Below are positions 46,212-59,951 of a stretch of DNA of 64,000 nucleotides, piece by piece. Every line of letters starts with the position of its first letter. The stretch's first letter is position 1. The notes under the pieces are model-generated. The model was not told the DNA's origin and ran no database searches. It saw only the letters and a program-made list of their open reading frames with translations. Source of the stretch: Micropterix aruncella (lineage: Eukaryota; Arthropoda; Insecta; Lepidoptera; Micropterigidae); NCBI GenBank assembly GCA_944548615.1, contig OX155952.1:1763001-1827000 (forward strand), given 5' to 3'. The translations under genes and the position numbers were made by a program.

Positions 46212-47907
46212 AAAGAGTTTCAAGGCGATAGGTGAGGGCAGCAAACCCCGCCCACCGCCCGGGCAGTTATAACGACGAGGGTCGTCTTGTCTGCCCGGGA
46301 TGTCGTGCTACGACAACCCTGCGCGTACCAGAAGGGTAAAACGCGCAGGGGGTAAAATAGGGTAAACCACCCCCCCCCCCCCCGTACCGCCCCGAGAACC
46401 CATTTATTCAAAAAATAAAAGGTATTTACAAAAAAATTAAAAAATTACAAAATATTACAAAATTTAACGAGAAAAGAAACAACAATATCGTAAATTTAGG
46501 AGCCGGTAAGCGAGGTAGAGGACGCTCCAGAACAATGAAAGTGAAGGCGCACTGTCCGTGGGCAGGTCTCGGAGCAGCCACGGGGGGGAGGAATCCCTGG
46601 ATCCTGCAAAGAACGAAACGCCCCTCGGGGCGGTAAAGAGACGGACACAAAGACGGGCACTTCGGGCTGGAAGTAGCCGCCGAATCACGCCACCAAGGAA
46701 GAGGGTACCCCCTGGGGGGTATCCCGAAGCCTCATGCTTTCCCAAGAAGCCACCCAGTGCCCCACAAACTCGCCAAACGACTGGAAGCAGCTCCTACAAC
46801 TGACCAAATCCGGGTACCAAATCGGAGAACGCCCAACGCACGCGCCCACTGCATCCATCAATTTCTCCCGTGCAGCCGCTAGAATTGGGCAAGACCAAAT
46901 TACGTGTTCCGCAGTTTGGCGACCATACCCACAGGCGCACCGGGGGTCATCGGCAAGTCCAAAGTCAAATAGTTTGGCTCTGAACTCTCCGTGGCCCCCA
47001 ACCAGCTGCGTGGTATGGTGGTCGAACCGCAGAAACGAATTTGCCATCCGCACTGCAACGGACGGGAAAAAGCAATGGGTGAGGCGGCCCGTACCCCCGG
47101 CGTCCCATCTAGCCTGCCAGACACGCAAGGACTCCACCCGAATCAGGCGGGCAAACTCCCCAGCTCGGTGCGCCACCGGGTCGATCGATAGGCCATGAAG
47201 GACTACCGGCTCGCCCCGGCGGTACCGCGACAACGCTGCACGCTCCAGAATCTCCAGGTCAATCGGCAGAACGCCAGCGATGACGGGTAACGCAAGAGTG
47301 GACGTCGTTCTGTACGCCCCGGTCAGGGCCACCAGAGGGATGCGCTGTCCGCGCAGCAGCGCGACACGCGTCGCCTCAGGAACAGCAGACTCCGTCCAAG
47401 CGCGTGCGGCATAAGTCGCACGCGGGACGAAGACGCCCTTATAGATAGTCATGACCGCCGGGAAACGAATTCCCCAGTCGGCCCGACTCACTCCGCGGAG
47501 CGCAAAGAATAGATCCCGGGATTTTTCGGCTGTAATCTTTGCGTGCGAAAGAAAGAAAAGGGAAGCCGTAAGCGTCACCCCCAGGTATCGAACGGTGGCC
47601 GGGAAGGATACCGGGCGACCGTTCATCCTGATAACAGGGTTCCGCTTAAGATGTCCCTTCAGGAGAAGCGCCTGAGTTTTCGTCGGAGAGAAGGTGAGAC
47701 TGTTTCGCTGACCCCATCCGAGGATCAGGTCCAGCGAGTCAGCCACCCTTCTTTCGACCTCTGCGCGACTCCTGCCGCCCACCAGGAGGAGAGCGTCGTC
47801 TGCATAAGCGCTGGCGGTGCACCCCTCCGGGTAAGGTAGACCGAGGAAATCATCAAAGAGAATGTTCCAAAGGCTAGGACCCAACACTGACCCCTGTGGA
47901 CAGCCCA
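46212..47907 (-). mobile_element. R1-clade LINE, 5'-truncated, with 18-19 bp target duplication
   Basis: Flanked by tagccccctgactaacagt (46193-46211) and tagcccctgactaacagt (47908-47925), differing by one C. Contains the ORF tail (46685-47908) and a 470 bp GC-rich 3' UTR with a C17 run near 46370. The insertion fell exactly at the edge of the repeat copy placed before it. Confidence 0.9.
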
Positions 47908-47908
47908 T
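46685..47908 (-). pseudogene. R1-clade LINE ORF2, C-terminal 407 residues
   Basis: Opens with GCPQGSVLGPSLWNILFDD (RT motif B) and AYADDALLLVGG (catalytic YADD, motif C), then FSPTKTQALLLKG and VRYLGVTL. The C-terminal region has a zinc-knuckle-like CACGYGRQTAEHVIWSC (Cys-x-Cys...His-x4-Cys). The match to R1, TRAS and SART elements is by these motifs and the PEGC..SAYADD spacing. It lacks ORF1, the endonuclease and RT motifs 0-A because of 5' truncation, but the remaining frame has no stop, suggesting a young insertion. The first methionine codon partly overlaps the target duplication and is not a real start. Confidence 0.9.
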
Positions 47909-47913
47909 AGCCC

Positions 47914-48345
47914 CTGACTAACAGTCGGGGGAGTCTGGAAGCAGTACTGTTTCCTATAGAGCGGGGGTGGTTGCGGACCTTACGGCGACTACTCTTGAAA
48001 CGACCATCAGCCGGACAAAGGATGCCGTGGTCCGCGATAGATTCAGTATACACCGTTTCACCGCTTCGCAAGAGAGAGGACCGCGAAATCGACCTCGAAC
48101 TCGTAACCAATCGAGAGACTGGAGTAATCTGGTCGCAATTGGAAGTAAAGGCGTGAGTGTAAGCCCGCTGAATAACACTCCTGGCTATCTCGCGGTTAAG
48201 GCGTTGGCCTCTTACGGGTTTGTGGCGGAGCTTGACGGTGGACTGTTTTGTCCAAGTCTTCTGCGCTCACTCCAGGGAGATAGAACGACTAATCGTTAAA
48301 ACTTCCTGAGTTGACGGGCTCGCCCGTTGTAGTTGACAACTCTAG
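47914..48345 (+). repeat. Self-nesting repeat family, outer copy, 3' part
   Basis: Resumes 'ctgactaacagtcgggggag' and runs through 'ctcgcggttaaggcgttggc' to 'gacgggctcgcccgttgtag' then ttgacaac. It completes the copy begun at 45368. Confidence 0.85.
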
Positions 48346-48863
48346 TTGTGGTTTAGCTAAGGCGGCGCCGCACACTGATCAGTATCATTGATAATATGGG
48401 GTATTAGATTGCTCAATGCCGTGCTACGTTTTAGCAGCTAGGATTCTACTATGAAACGCTACGTGTACATGGCATTCATAACAAAAATGTTTGGCAGGAA
48501 GTTGAGTCTGGGTGGCGGGGTATATTTATTCTAGTAGCGTATTTATGAGGCTTTAATAATAAGGAAGAATTGGCGTGAAATACTTTTCATAGCTCCATTC
48601 AAACTTATATATTGTTCAAAGAATGTAGTTTCGAATTTAACTAGCAATTATACAATGATATTATTACTTTAATCACCATTATCCACAGCTCATAACGTTT
48701 TCTTTGATTACGAAAACAAAATAAAATGCCACAAATATACTCTACTCGTCGTACCGTCACTAATCGTACTTACCCCGAGCGACTGAACGACGTACAGAGA
48801 GGTATTTGACCCTAGAACGTGAATGCGTTACAATTTTTGATGTGATTTTGGTTTTAAATTCAT
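48346..48863. other. Unassigned AT-rich DNA
   Basis: Nothing recognised. Confidence 0.4.
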
Positions 48864-49701
48864 TTACATTACATTTTCGTCGTGTCCAATTGACGGCTAA
48901 AGACCGCTCTTAGACGTGTCAAAATAATTGTGCTAGGCAGTAAGTCTCGTTACTACTCTTTACTGAACATACATAGGTAGTCAAGAATTAACTACTAGAT
49001 TGTCAAACTATAAATATAAATAATCAAAATAGAAGCCTAATATTTCAAGTAGTTAGTAATTTGAAAAGATACGTAGTAAAATTATTCATCGTAATATTGA
49101 AATTGTCAGTAAAATGTTAAATAATCAAATTAAATCTACGTTATGCATTTTAAACTAAAAGTACAGATATAAGACCATATAAAATAATCAGACAATAAGG
49201 CTCTACTTTTTTAAGTAATTTAAATGGGCACAATATTTGAAAAATCATGGCCCTCAAATTCGGCCAGATTATAGAAAGGGTGGCCTATCAGCATCTCTTT
49301 GATGTTTTTTTTTTAATGTTATGTCCTCCAGCTGTTTAAATTTTGTAGGGAGTTGATTATAAAATTTAATGCTAAGATACAAGTAGCTTTCTGTACTTTT
49401 GCCAGTCGTATTCGGGGTACGCATAAAAGGGAGCTACCGCGGGTATGATGCGAGTGAATGTCTGAATTAATTGCAGTTTCTGCGAGGTGCTGTCTAGCAT
49501 ACATTAAACACTGGTATATGAACGCCGAATTACCCTTGCCTTGGTGAAATATTCTTTGCATGAGGTCCTAGTCGTTACCTGATACATGCTGCGCAGTGCT
49601 CTCTTTTGCAAAAGAAAGATTCTTTTACTGGTTGCGGCATTTCCCCAAAACAGTAGTCCATAAGTCATTAATGAGTTAAAATACGCAAAGTATACTGATT
49701 A
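48864..49701 (-). mobile_element. CR1/jockey-like LINE, 5'-truncated, with ORF tail and 3' UTR
   Basis: On the minus strand from 49701: YFAYFNSLMTYGLLFWGNAA, then RIFLLQKRALRSMY, then a frameshift near 49540 into QCLMYARQHLAETAINSDIH, with the ORF ending at 49319. The 3' UTR runs to 48864 and ends in 'aatgtaatg', a short microsatellite-like tail as in CR1-like LINEs. Copies of this 3' UTR lie at 44069-44480 and 50545-50660; a related ORF tail is at 8070-8484. Confidence 0.85.
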
Positions 49702-50544
49702 AACCAAATAATGATTTTAAACCAATTGTGATCTACATAGACATTAAACAATATAATCTATATTAGTTCCTTACCTATATAACTGCCATTTTTTCACACC
49801 GGCCACTTTGAACTTGGATCACTTGGGTTTGAGTTGGAATTTGACATTCAAAGCCATGTCATTCCTTTTTGAAAATCAGCAGTTTATTTGCCTTTCCGTC
49901 GTTTGTTTTTGCTCGGATATTTTCGTTTGTGCAACCATGGAACAGTTGACAATTTGCATTATTTTCAAATACGAGATCCTGTGCTAGTGTTTTCTATTGC
50001 ATCTTCATGCTATCTCTCTATACAGTTACCGTAAATGTGTACTATTAAGAACTGCAAGCAACGATGGAGAGGCTCGCGATTAAATAACCGAGCCTGGTAA
50101 ATCGCTCATCGCCACTGCTTCTGCACGACAATGCATAGCCACAGACTGCACTGCAAACAGTCGTAAAATTGCAGTAGTTGCAGTTGTAGACTCTTAGTCG
50201 CCCATCGTACTTGTCAGACCTTGCTCCAATAGCGATCCTTTTTTTCAGAATTTAGATAACTTTTACAACTTCGAAGAGTCGGTGGAAAAAGCCTTCAAAG
50301 CATTCATTGGTTCCTGTGCGCGAGATTTTAACAGCAGAAGTATTAAGCAACTCCCATGAAAATGACGAATCTGCATAGATAATAGTCTATTACTTAAATA
50401 TGTCTATTACCTAGGGTTCAATATGCCTATTACTTAAATATATTTTTCATACAAAGTTTTTGGCCTCAAATTTAAGGTAAGAACCTTATATAAGAAAGAA
50501 GTGTATTTCAAAACGATATAAACCTATACATTTACATATATATT
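49702..50544. other. Unassigned DNA
   Basis: No gene recognised. 50380-50450 repeats 'tctattacttaaatat' words. Confidence 0.4.
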
Positions 50545-50660
50545 TTCGTAGTGTCCAATTGACGGCTAAACCGATCTTGGACGTGTCAAAATAATTGTGT
50601 TAGGTGGTAGTGTCTTGTTACTACTCTTTACTTGCCATACATAGGTAGTTAAGAATTTAT
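50545..50660 (-). repeat. LINE 3' UTR fragment
   Basis: 'tagtgtccaattgacggcta' through 'tactactctttact' and 'catacataggtagttaagaa', the terminal 115 bp of the LINE at 48864-49701. Confidence 0.8.
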
Positions 50661-50752
50661 TTCGCTCCTAAAACTTACCTATCTACGTACGCAATAGTAT
50701 GATGATGATTTACCAAGAGAGGGGTTATTCTCAACCTAGAATATACCTACTA

Positions 50753-52052
50753 AAGGGTCCGCCATGTAACGTTTTTTTTTCAACTAGTGCTTATTTCGTG
50801 TATGGCAACACTTACCTCATGTCTGATTTGACAGATAATTAGTTTTATCCTTCCGCTGAACGAATATGGTTGTGTATACGCTTGAACAACGCTGGGAAAT
50901 CTTGCGACATTACTTTGAAAATCATGGTAATGTTGCAGAATGTGTGCGAAAATTGCGTACGGATTTTGGAAGAAGAGAAGCACCGTCAGCTCCGTATGTT
51001 CGTTACCTTGTGAAAAAAGTGAAAGAAACTGGCATCCTCATCGATAAACCAACACGTGAAAAGCCAAAAACAGTGTGTACACCCGAGAATTTTGCTGCTG
51101 TGGCCGAAAGTGTGCGTGAATCGCCATCAACATCAGTTCACCGTCGTTCTCAACAATTGGACATTTCGCAGACATCATTGAGACGAATTTTGCGTAAAGA
51201 CCTTGGTATGACGCCGTACAAAGTCCAATTGGTTCAGGAGTTGAAGCCAACTGACCATCCAATGCGTTTTCGCTTCGCTAAGTGGGCCTGCGATCGACTT
51301 GCAGAAGATGCGGATTTTGCCAAAAAAATCATCTTCTCAGATGAAGCTCATTTCCATCTTGGCGAGTATGTAAACAAGCAGAATTGTCGCATTTGGGGCA
51401 CAGAAAACCCGCACGCATTCATTGAAAAGCCGGTGCACCCAAAACGAGTCACTGTTTGGTGCGGATTTTGGTCCAGAGGCATAATTGGGCCATTTTTCTT
51501 CGAAAATGAGCAAGGAGTGGCCGTTACCGTCAATGGCGATCGTTATCGGGCCATGTTGAACGAATTTTTGTTCACAGAAATTGAAGAGGAGGATATTGGC
51601 AACATTTGGTTTCAACAGGACGGCGCTACGTGCCACACAGCCAACGCTACACTTGATGTTTTGCGCCCTGTTTTTGAAAATCGCATTATCAGCCGCAGAG
51701 CTGATGTCGTTTGGCCACCTCGGAGCTGCGATTTGACACCGTTGGACTACTTTTTGTGGGGTGCCGTCAAATATAAGTGTTACGCCGACAAACCAGAGAC
51801 AATTGACGCTTTAAAGGACAATATTCGTGAAGCCATTGGTGAAATACAGCTGCACACAATCGATAATGTACTTAAAAATTGGACCCATCGTGTAGGCTAC
51901 TGCATGGCCAGCCGAGGCAGCCATTTGAATGAAATTATTTTCCATCATTAACCGGAGGGATTGTACTTTCAAATAAAAAAAGAAATTTGAAAAAATATTC
52001 AGTAGTTTTTTTTTATAGCATTTTCAAAAAAAAAGTTATTCGGCGGACACTG
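50753..52052 (+). mobile_element. DD41D (rosa-like) mariner element, 1300 bp
   Basis: Inverted ends 'aagggtccgccatgtaacgt' on the left and 'aaagttattcggcggacact' then g on the right (sharing GTCCGCC....AAC.TTTTTTTT) are flanked by TA at 50751-50752 and at 52053-52054, the target dinucleotide of Tc1/mariner elements. The right end abuts a (TA)n run, so its exact edge is ambiguous by two-base steps. One intact ORF lies inside. Confidence 0.85.
50866..51951 (+). CDS. Mariner-type transposase, DD41D, intact
   Basis: 361 codons without interruption. The N-terminus (MVVYTLEQRWEILRHYFENH) and following ~110 residues form the paired helix-turn-helix DNA-binding region, with SPSTSVHRRSQQL and the SLRRILRKDLGM helix. 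The catalytic triad is the Asp in IIFSDEAHFHL (residues about 155-165), the Asp in WFQQDGATCHTA, and the Asp in DLTPLDYFLWG. Between the second and third Asp there are 41 residues by my count, defining the DD41D (rosa) group. The C-terminus VLKNWTHRVGYCMASRG is typical. All catalytic residues are present, so the protein could be active. The start is the first ATG after the 5' terminal repeat. Confidence 0.92.
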   Translation: MVVYTLEQRWEILRHYFENHGNVAECVRKLRTDFGRREAPSAPYVRYLVKKVKETGILIDKPTREKPKTVCTPENFAAVAESVRESPSTSVHRRSQQLDISQTSLRRILRKDLGMTPYKVQLVQELKPTDHPMRFRFAKWACDRLAEDADFAKKIIFSDEAHFHLGEYVNKQNCRIWGTENPHAFIEKPVHPKRVTVWCGFWSRGIIGPFFFENEQGVAVTVNGDRYRAMLNEFLFTEIEEEDIGNIWFQQDGATCHTANATLDVLRPVFENRIISRRADVVWPPRSCDLTPLDYFLWGAVKYKCYADKPETIDALKDNIREAIGEIQLHTIDNVLKNWTHRVGYCMASRGSHLNEIIFHH

Positions 52053-52169
52053 TATATATATATATGACTAATGTCACCTAAATTTGTTTTTTACTTTTTA
52101 GTTCCATGTTTATTTTAAAAGCATCTTTTAAAATATTTTTTTTAATATAAAATCGAAGACTATCGCGGT

Positions 52170-52330
52170 TGTTTGACATTATAAATAGGAAAGAAACGAA
52201 TTTACCGCGTGAAATTTGTAGCACCCAACGTTTCGGTGACGTTGCACCACCGTTGTCCAGGGTAGACTGCCCTGTCTACCCAAATTTCACGCGGTAAATT
52301 CGTTTCTATCCTATTTATAGATATATTTTT
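52170..52330. mobile_element. Inverted-repeat MITE ('acaacgg' family)
   Basis: Left arm 'tataaataggaaagaaacga' then atttaccgcgtgaaattt (about 52180-52216) is the reverse complement of 'aaatttcacgcggtaaattc' then gtttctatcctatttata (52283-52320). The loop holds 'cgttgtccagggtagactgc'. The partial copies at 26030, 29090 and 43962 derive from this family. Confidence 0.75.
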
Positions 52331-52927
52331 TTTACTTTTAATTTATTTTTGACTATTTAGTCTTAACACTTTAGAACTTATTTATTGGTTTGTCGGAGTA
52401 CTGTTTTGCTTGTGCATAATAACTACCCGTGTATTCCATGCCTATAACAAATACTTTATTATTACCATTCTTAATTTTCAAAACCTATGATATAGCATTT
52501 TTTACACCATTGACATCATTTACGCTATTTACATTATTTACACCATTGACATTATTTACCCCATTTACATTATTTATACCACTGGCATTAATTAGTTATT
52601 ACCCGTTTGTTTTATATTATTAATTTTTAGTATATTTGGTTGTTCACATGTCCAGTAATATTTCTAATTCTATTCATTTCGGCTAGTGCGCAGGTGTTAC
52701 AGTGTTTTCCCTGATATTGCGACCTAATTCGTTGATCATAAGACCGACTAAGGAGCGCACTCTGTTGAGTGTTACATATGCTTGACCAGAAGCAAAGAGT
52801 TTCGGCCCTAAACTACGTTTAAACTAGATTACGACATAATCTACGGTGTTATCTGTGAACTGTTGATGTGCATTGTTGATGTGAATTGTGTAGTGTTGAT
52901 GTGAAACTGTTGATTGATGTGAATCTG
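52331..52927. repeat. Low-complexity and unassigned DNA
   Basis: 52498-52590 is a degenerate tandem of 'ccattgacattatttac'-like 15-18 bp units. 52850-52925 repeats 'tgttgatgtg'. No gene. Confidence 0.5.
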
Positions 52928-53095
52928 CATCTCGCGGTTACGGCGTTGGTCTCTTACGGGTTTGTGGCGGAGCTAGACGGTGGACTGTTTTGTCCAAGTC
53001 TTCTGCGCTCACTCCAGGGAGATAGAACGACTAATCGTTAAAACTTCCTGAGGTGACGGGCTCGCCCGCTGTAGTCGACAACCCTAGTTGCTATC
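52928..53095 (+). repeat. Self-nesting repeat family, 3' fragment
   Basis: 'atctcgcggttacggcgttg' to 'gacgggctcgcccgctgtag' then tcgacaaccc; followed by a poly-C run (about 53108-53126). Confidence 0.8.
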
Positions 53096-53152
53096 CCGGA
53101 GAACGATAGCAACCCCCCCCCCCCCCTGCAATACAATTATCAGACTACTTTA

Positions 53153-53511
53153 GAGTTATCAACTGCTAAGGGCGAACCCGCCACCTAATAATTTATAATG
53201 ATATTAGATCATTCTATCTTCCATGGAGTGAACGCGGAGACTTAGGGACAACACAGTCGACCGTCTAACTACGTCAACAAGCCCGTGAGAGTAGAAAGGC
53301 CTTACCGCAAGGCACTGGAAATTAAATCCAGCGGGTCGACCTAACACCGTCACTACCAAATTTAAACGGATTTCTCCGTCCTCCAGTCTGGTCACGGATT
53401 CGAGGTCGCTTCCGCGGTCTCTACCTGACGTAAGCGATAATTCAGTTCGAATAAATCGCGGACCGAAGCGCCATTTGCATACAAAGGTCACTCGGGATCG
53501 GGTGGCCAACA
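53153..53511 (-). repeat. Self-nesting repeat family, outer reverse copy, left part
   Basis: Diverged reverse copy from 'gttatcaactgctaagggcg' to 'gggatcgggtggccaaca'; resumes at 54147 after an insertion. Confidence 0.8.
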
Positions 53512-54146
53512 TCTTGCGGTGTCAACTACAACGGGCGAGCCCGTCACCACAGGACGTTTTAACGATTAGTCGTTCTATCGCCCTGCAGTGAGCGTAGAAG
53601 ACTTTGGACAATACAATCCAACGTCTAGCTACGTCACAACCCGTGAGAGTCCAACGCCTTACCGCGAGTTAGCCAGGAATAAACCCGGCGGGCTCGAGAT
53701 ACTCGCGCCCTCACTTCCAATTGTGACCAGATTTCTCCGGTCTCTCGATTGGTTCCGAGTTCGAGGTCGCTTGCGCGGTCCTCTCCCTTACGAAGCGGTG
53801 AAACGGAGTATACCGAATCTATCGCGGACCAAGGCGTCCTTTGCCCGGCTGTTCACCCAGGATCGGATGGCCAATGGTCATTTCAAGAGCAGTCGCCGTA
53901 AGGTAGGCAACCACCCCCGCTCTATAGGAAACAATACAGTTCCCAGACTCCCCCGACTGTTAGTCGGAGAGCACAATCGGTTGGCTTGCGCCGCTCGGTG
54001 CGCAGACCGTCCAGGAGCGCCAGAGGTTTGATTCCCAGGGGAGACTGGTTGACATTGGAGGCCGTCGGATGGGTGTTGACCCGTGAGTGTGACCGACCCT
54101 GAACACATGGGTCGTCGTGGCCACCTCATCATGGGCCCGTTAGCTC
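53512..54146 (-). mobile_element. Self-nesting repeat family, inserted full-length copy (635 bp)
   Basis: Plus-strand ends 'tcttgcggtgtcaactac' and 'gggcccgttagctc', with ccaaca on both sides (53506-53511 and 54147-54152). Very similar to 45534-46199. A 147-codon open frame (53588-54031, plus strand) is antisense to the family and without known domain. Confidence 0.85.
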
Positions 54147-54430
54147 CCAACAGATCATTTCAAGTATAGATGAGGGTTGGTCGACAAATACCTCCATTAT
54201 CTAGGAAACAAACATCTCCAGACCCCTATGATTATTCGCCGGACCGCGTAAGCGTGGCTGACACAGTCTGGTGCGCTAACAGCCCAGTTCCGCCCGAGGT
54301 ACTCCCCCGAATCCGCAATCTTCTGATCCATTGCAGATTACAGCCGTGTCAGGTCACAGCTGCCCTGACAGGTTAAGTGCCTCTGTGAGGAGGCTACCAG
54401 ATGGGAATTGAGCCGTAAGTTAGACAGGCC
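54147..54430 (-). repeat. Self-nesting repeat family, outer reverse copy, right part
   Basis: 'gatcatttcaagtatagatg' through 'ctaggaaacaaacatctcca' then gaccc, and 'gtctggtgcgc', to 'ggaattgagccgtaagttag'. Diverged continuation of 53153-53511. Confidence 0.65.
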
Positions 54431-54509
54431 AGAAGACTTTAAAAATGGCGGACACCAACAACCCAAGCTACGCGAAACGATTAGAAACCAAAGCAACTAT
54501 TAGGAACAA

Positions 54510-54850
54510 TTGATCAGACCAGTCTTAACTTGTCCTTCAGAAACATGTTCTGTCACAAATGCAATAGATGTCTTTGAATGCAAAATACTCCGCAAGATAT
54601 TCGATGCTGTGCAGGATAATGGCGTGTAGAGATGACGAACAAACAAAGAGCTGTATAACCGGTATAAAGATGTGCATGATGTTAGATTTCGAAAAATCGG
54701 AAGGCTCAAGTGGTTAGGGCAAGTGGAAAAAAACAGTCTTTCAAAGGCATTTTTGTGGAGAACCTAAAACGTACCGTTAAGTCAGACAACCAAACCTACG
54801 ATGGCTTGCTTACGTGGGCAAAGACCTAAATGAACTTGAGTGAACCATTG
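54510..54850 (+). pseudogene. RTE-like LINE ORF tail
   Basis: Frames read FECKILRKIFDAVQDNGV, then NKELYNRYKDVHDVRFRKIG followed by RLKWLGQVE, a conserved C-terminal stretch of RTE-like LINEs. Frameshifts lie near 54635 and after 54740; dead and 5'-truncated. Confidence 0.75.
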
Positions 54851-54869
54851 AAAAACCAGTCCAGGATAA

Positions 54870-55525
54870 GGTGGAATGGTAGAGATTTTTGACGAAGCAA
54901 AGAAAAGAGCCATACGTGCGATAGTAGGTATTGGTCCACGGCAGTCATGTCGTGAACACTTCCAAAAACTAGGGATATTGACCGTATACGCAATTTTTGC
55001 TCAAGAAGCTCTTTGCGAATTCTATTGCAATAAGAGCTCGGCCATATCCCACGAGGAAGTACATCGGCATGACACCAGGAATAAAACCCTATATCTCCAA
55101 CCGTTCGTAGCACGTACTGCCAAGTTCCAGGCGACTAGTCGATACTTAGGCCTCAAACTTTTCAATAAATTGCCCGAAAGATTAAAAGAAATTAAAAACA
55201 TCGATATTTTCAAGAGATCCATCCGAGTCTATCTGCTTAAAATCAACATGTATGCCCATAACGACTTCTTAAAATATTTTGAAAATACATAGCATCGTAT
55301 CTACCCATTTAATCTAATACATATTATTTACCGTTAATTGTTTTGTTGTAAACTGTTATCATATAGTCTATGTTTTTGTAAATTGGTAAGTTTAAAACTA
55401 TATATTGTATATCATCTCTTGTCTAAATTGAGTAACTAATTTAAGATTAATTACTGTCATTCCTACACAATTGTATGGTTGTATTGGAAATAAATACCTT
55501 TTACTTTACTTTTACTTTTAAAGAC
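54870..55525 (+). mobile_element. CR1/jockey-like LINE, 5'-truncated, with (TTTTAC)n tail
   Basis: The ORF tail to 55292 reads KKRAIRAIVGIGPRQSCREH, then FQKLGILTVYAIF, then HDTRNKTLYLQ, then LFNKLPERLKEI, without interruption. About 230 bp of 3' UTR ends at 'accttttactttacttttac', a microsatellite-like tail as in CR1-type LINEs. It is a different subfamily from 48864-49701. Confidence 0.85.
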
Positions 55526-55854
55526 TCACAATGATGATTATGGTGAAGCTGAAGTACGGACTTTTATGTAAGTAACGGGAGAATTGAGTGTGATGGCAGG
55601 AGAGAGGAGATGATGGACGCAATCGGTAGGAGAGTACACATGCACCTACGCCAGTCGCGCTGGAATCGAACGCCCCACTGACCTAGATTTGGGCGGCGAG
55701 GGGCCTCGCAGGGCGACGCGGGGCGTTGCGGGGCGCGGGCGGCTATGTTGTGACGGCGCCGTCGCCGTCGGACGGAAATAGACGCCAAAAGACGCCCGCC
55801 CCTGCCAGTCCGGGAGTCCATTGCTCTTTTACCCAGCTAATGGTTCATGTGCAA
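55526..55854. other. Unassigned DNA with a CpG-rich patch
   Basis: 55690-55810 is very CpG-rich ('gacgcggggcgttgcggggc', 'gacggcgccgtcgccgtcgg'). No supported gene. Confidence 0.4.
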
Positions 55855-56518
55855 TTGGCCCACTAAGACCCGCTCGTTAACTTGGGTCGGCTCAACTCAC
55901 GGCTCACCTATCCGGTAGTCTCCTCGAAGAGGGTCACACGTGGAACGAACTCCGTTTTCCCCTGCCACGGCAGGCGGATCGGTCTCTTCTGAGGAATGTC
56001 CTTCGGGCGCTGCTGGGCGGTTTGCGCAATGCGAGGCGTTAGCCAATCGACTGTGCACTTCGGAAAATAACCGGGAGATGGGGACAGGCTCTGGAAATGC
56101 TCTCATAATTTCCTTAGAAGAAGCGGGAGTAGCTGCTGACCTGATGTCAGCTACTTTTGATATGACAAGTTGGCCACCCGATCCCGTGTGAACAGACGGG
56201 CAAAGGACGCCAGGCCCGCGATAAAATCACACAGAATTACCGCTAACATTAGGAAGAGGCCGCACAAGCGACTTCGGACCCGTAACTAGACGGGAGGATA
56301 GGGAAATCCGGCTAAATTTGGAAGTGGGGCGCGAGGCTGCCCGCTGTGTCCACTTCCCAGTGCCACGCGGTAAGGCGTTGGACTCTCACGGGCACGTAAC
56401 TAGAAGGTGGACTGTTTCGTCTTCAAGTCTCTACGTTCACCCCACGGTTGAAAGAACGATCAATATCGTTATATCTTCCTGGGGTGGCGGTTTTGCATGT
56501 TGTAGGTGACAACTCCAA
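55855..56518 (+). repeat. Self-nesting repeat family, near full-length diverged copy
   Basis: 'acttgggtcggctcaactca' through 'ctgctgggcggtttgcgcaa', 'ccgtaactagacgggaggat' and 'cgcggtaaggcgttggactc' to 'gttgtaggtgacaactcc'. Confidence 0.8.
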
Positions 56519-59612
<3,094 letters not shown>

Positions 59613-59951
59613 ATCCCCCCGCCTCGAACCGAAAATTCACGGAAGCAGCGGAATTTTCGCCTTATTCACGTAAGTAGATAACATCCAACATTCCTACACG
59701 CTTCCCAAGTTTGACAGCTTTAAGCACGCGCTGATTCTAACCTGTGAACTCACATGACTCTGGGTCAACGATGTGCCCCTCACGCGTCCGACCCGGGATC
59801 CAATCCTTCCTTATTCTATTCAAGGATAAGCCCTTATTCGATTCAAGGAACCTACTTTTAAGGATTAGCCCAAGAAGAACGTTGAACAGCTCGGTAATTA
59901 ATCTTTCATACAAGCTCTTACATTCTTTCAATCATAAATCTCTGCACTCAT
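59613..59951 (-). other. Gypsy 3' non-coding region, left of hAT insertion
   Basis: Contains the polypurine tract next to the LTR. No open frame of note. Continues after the hAT insertion at 62065-62614. Confidence 0.5.

Noticed and set aside
46734..47839. Several plus-strand open frames of 66-154 codons
   Set aside because: They are antisense shadows of the GC-rich R1-clade LINE ORF.
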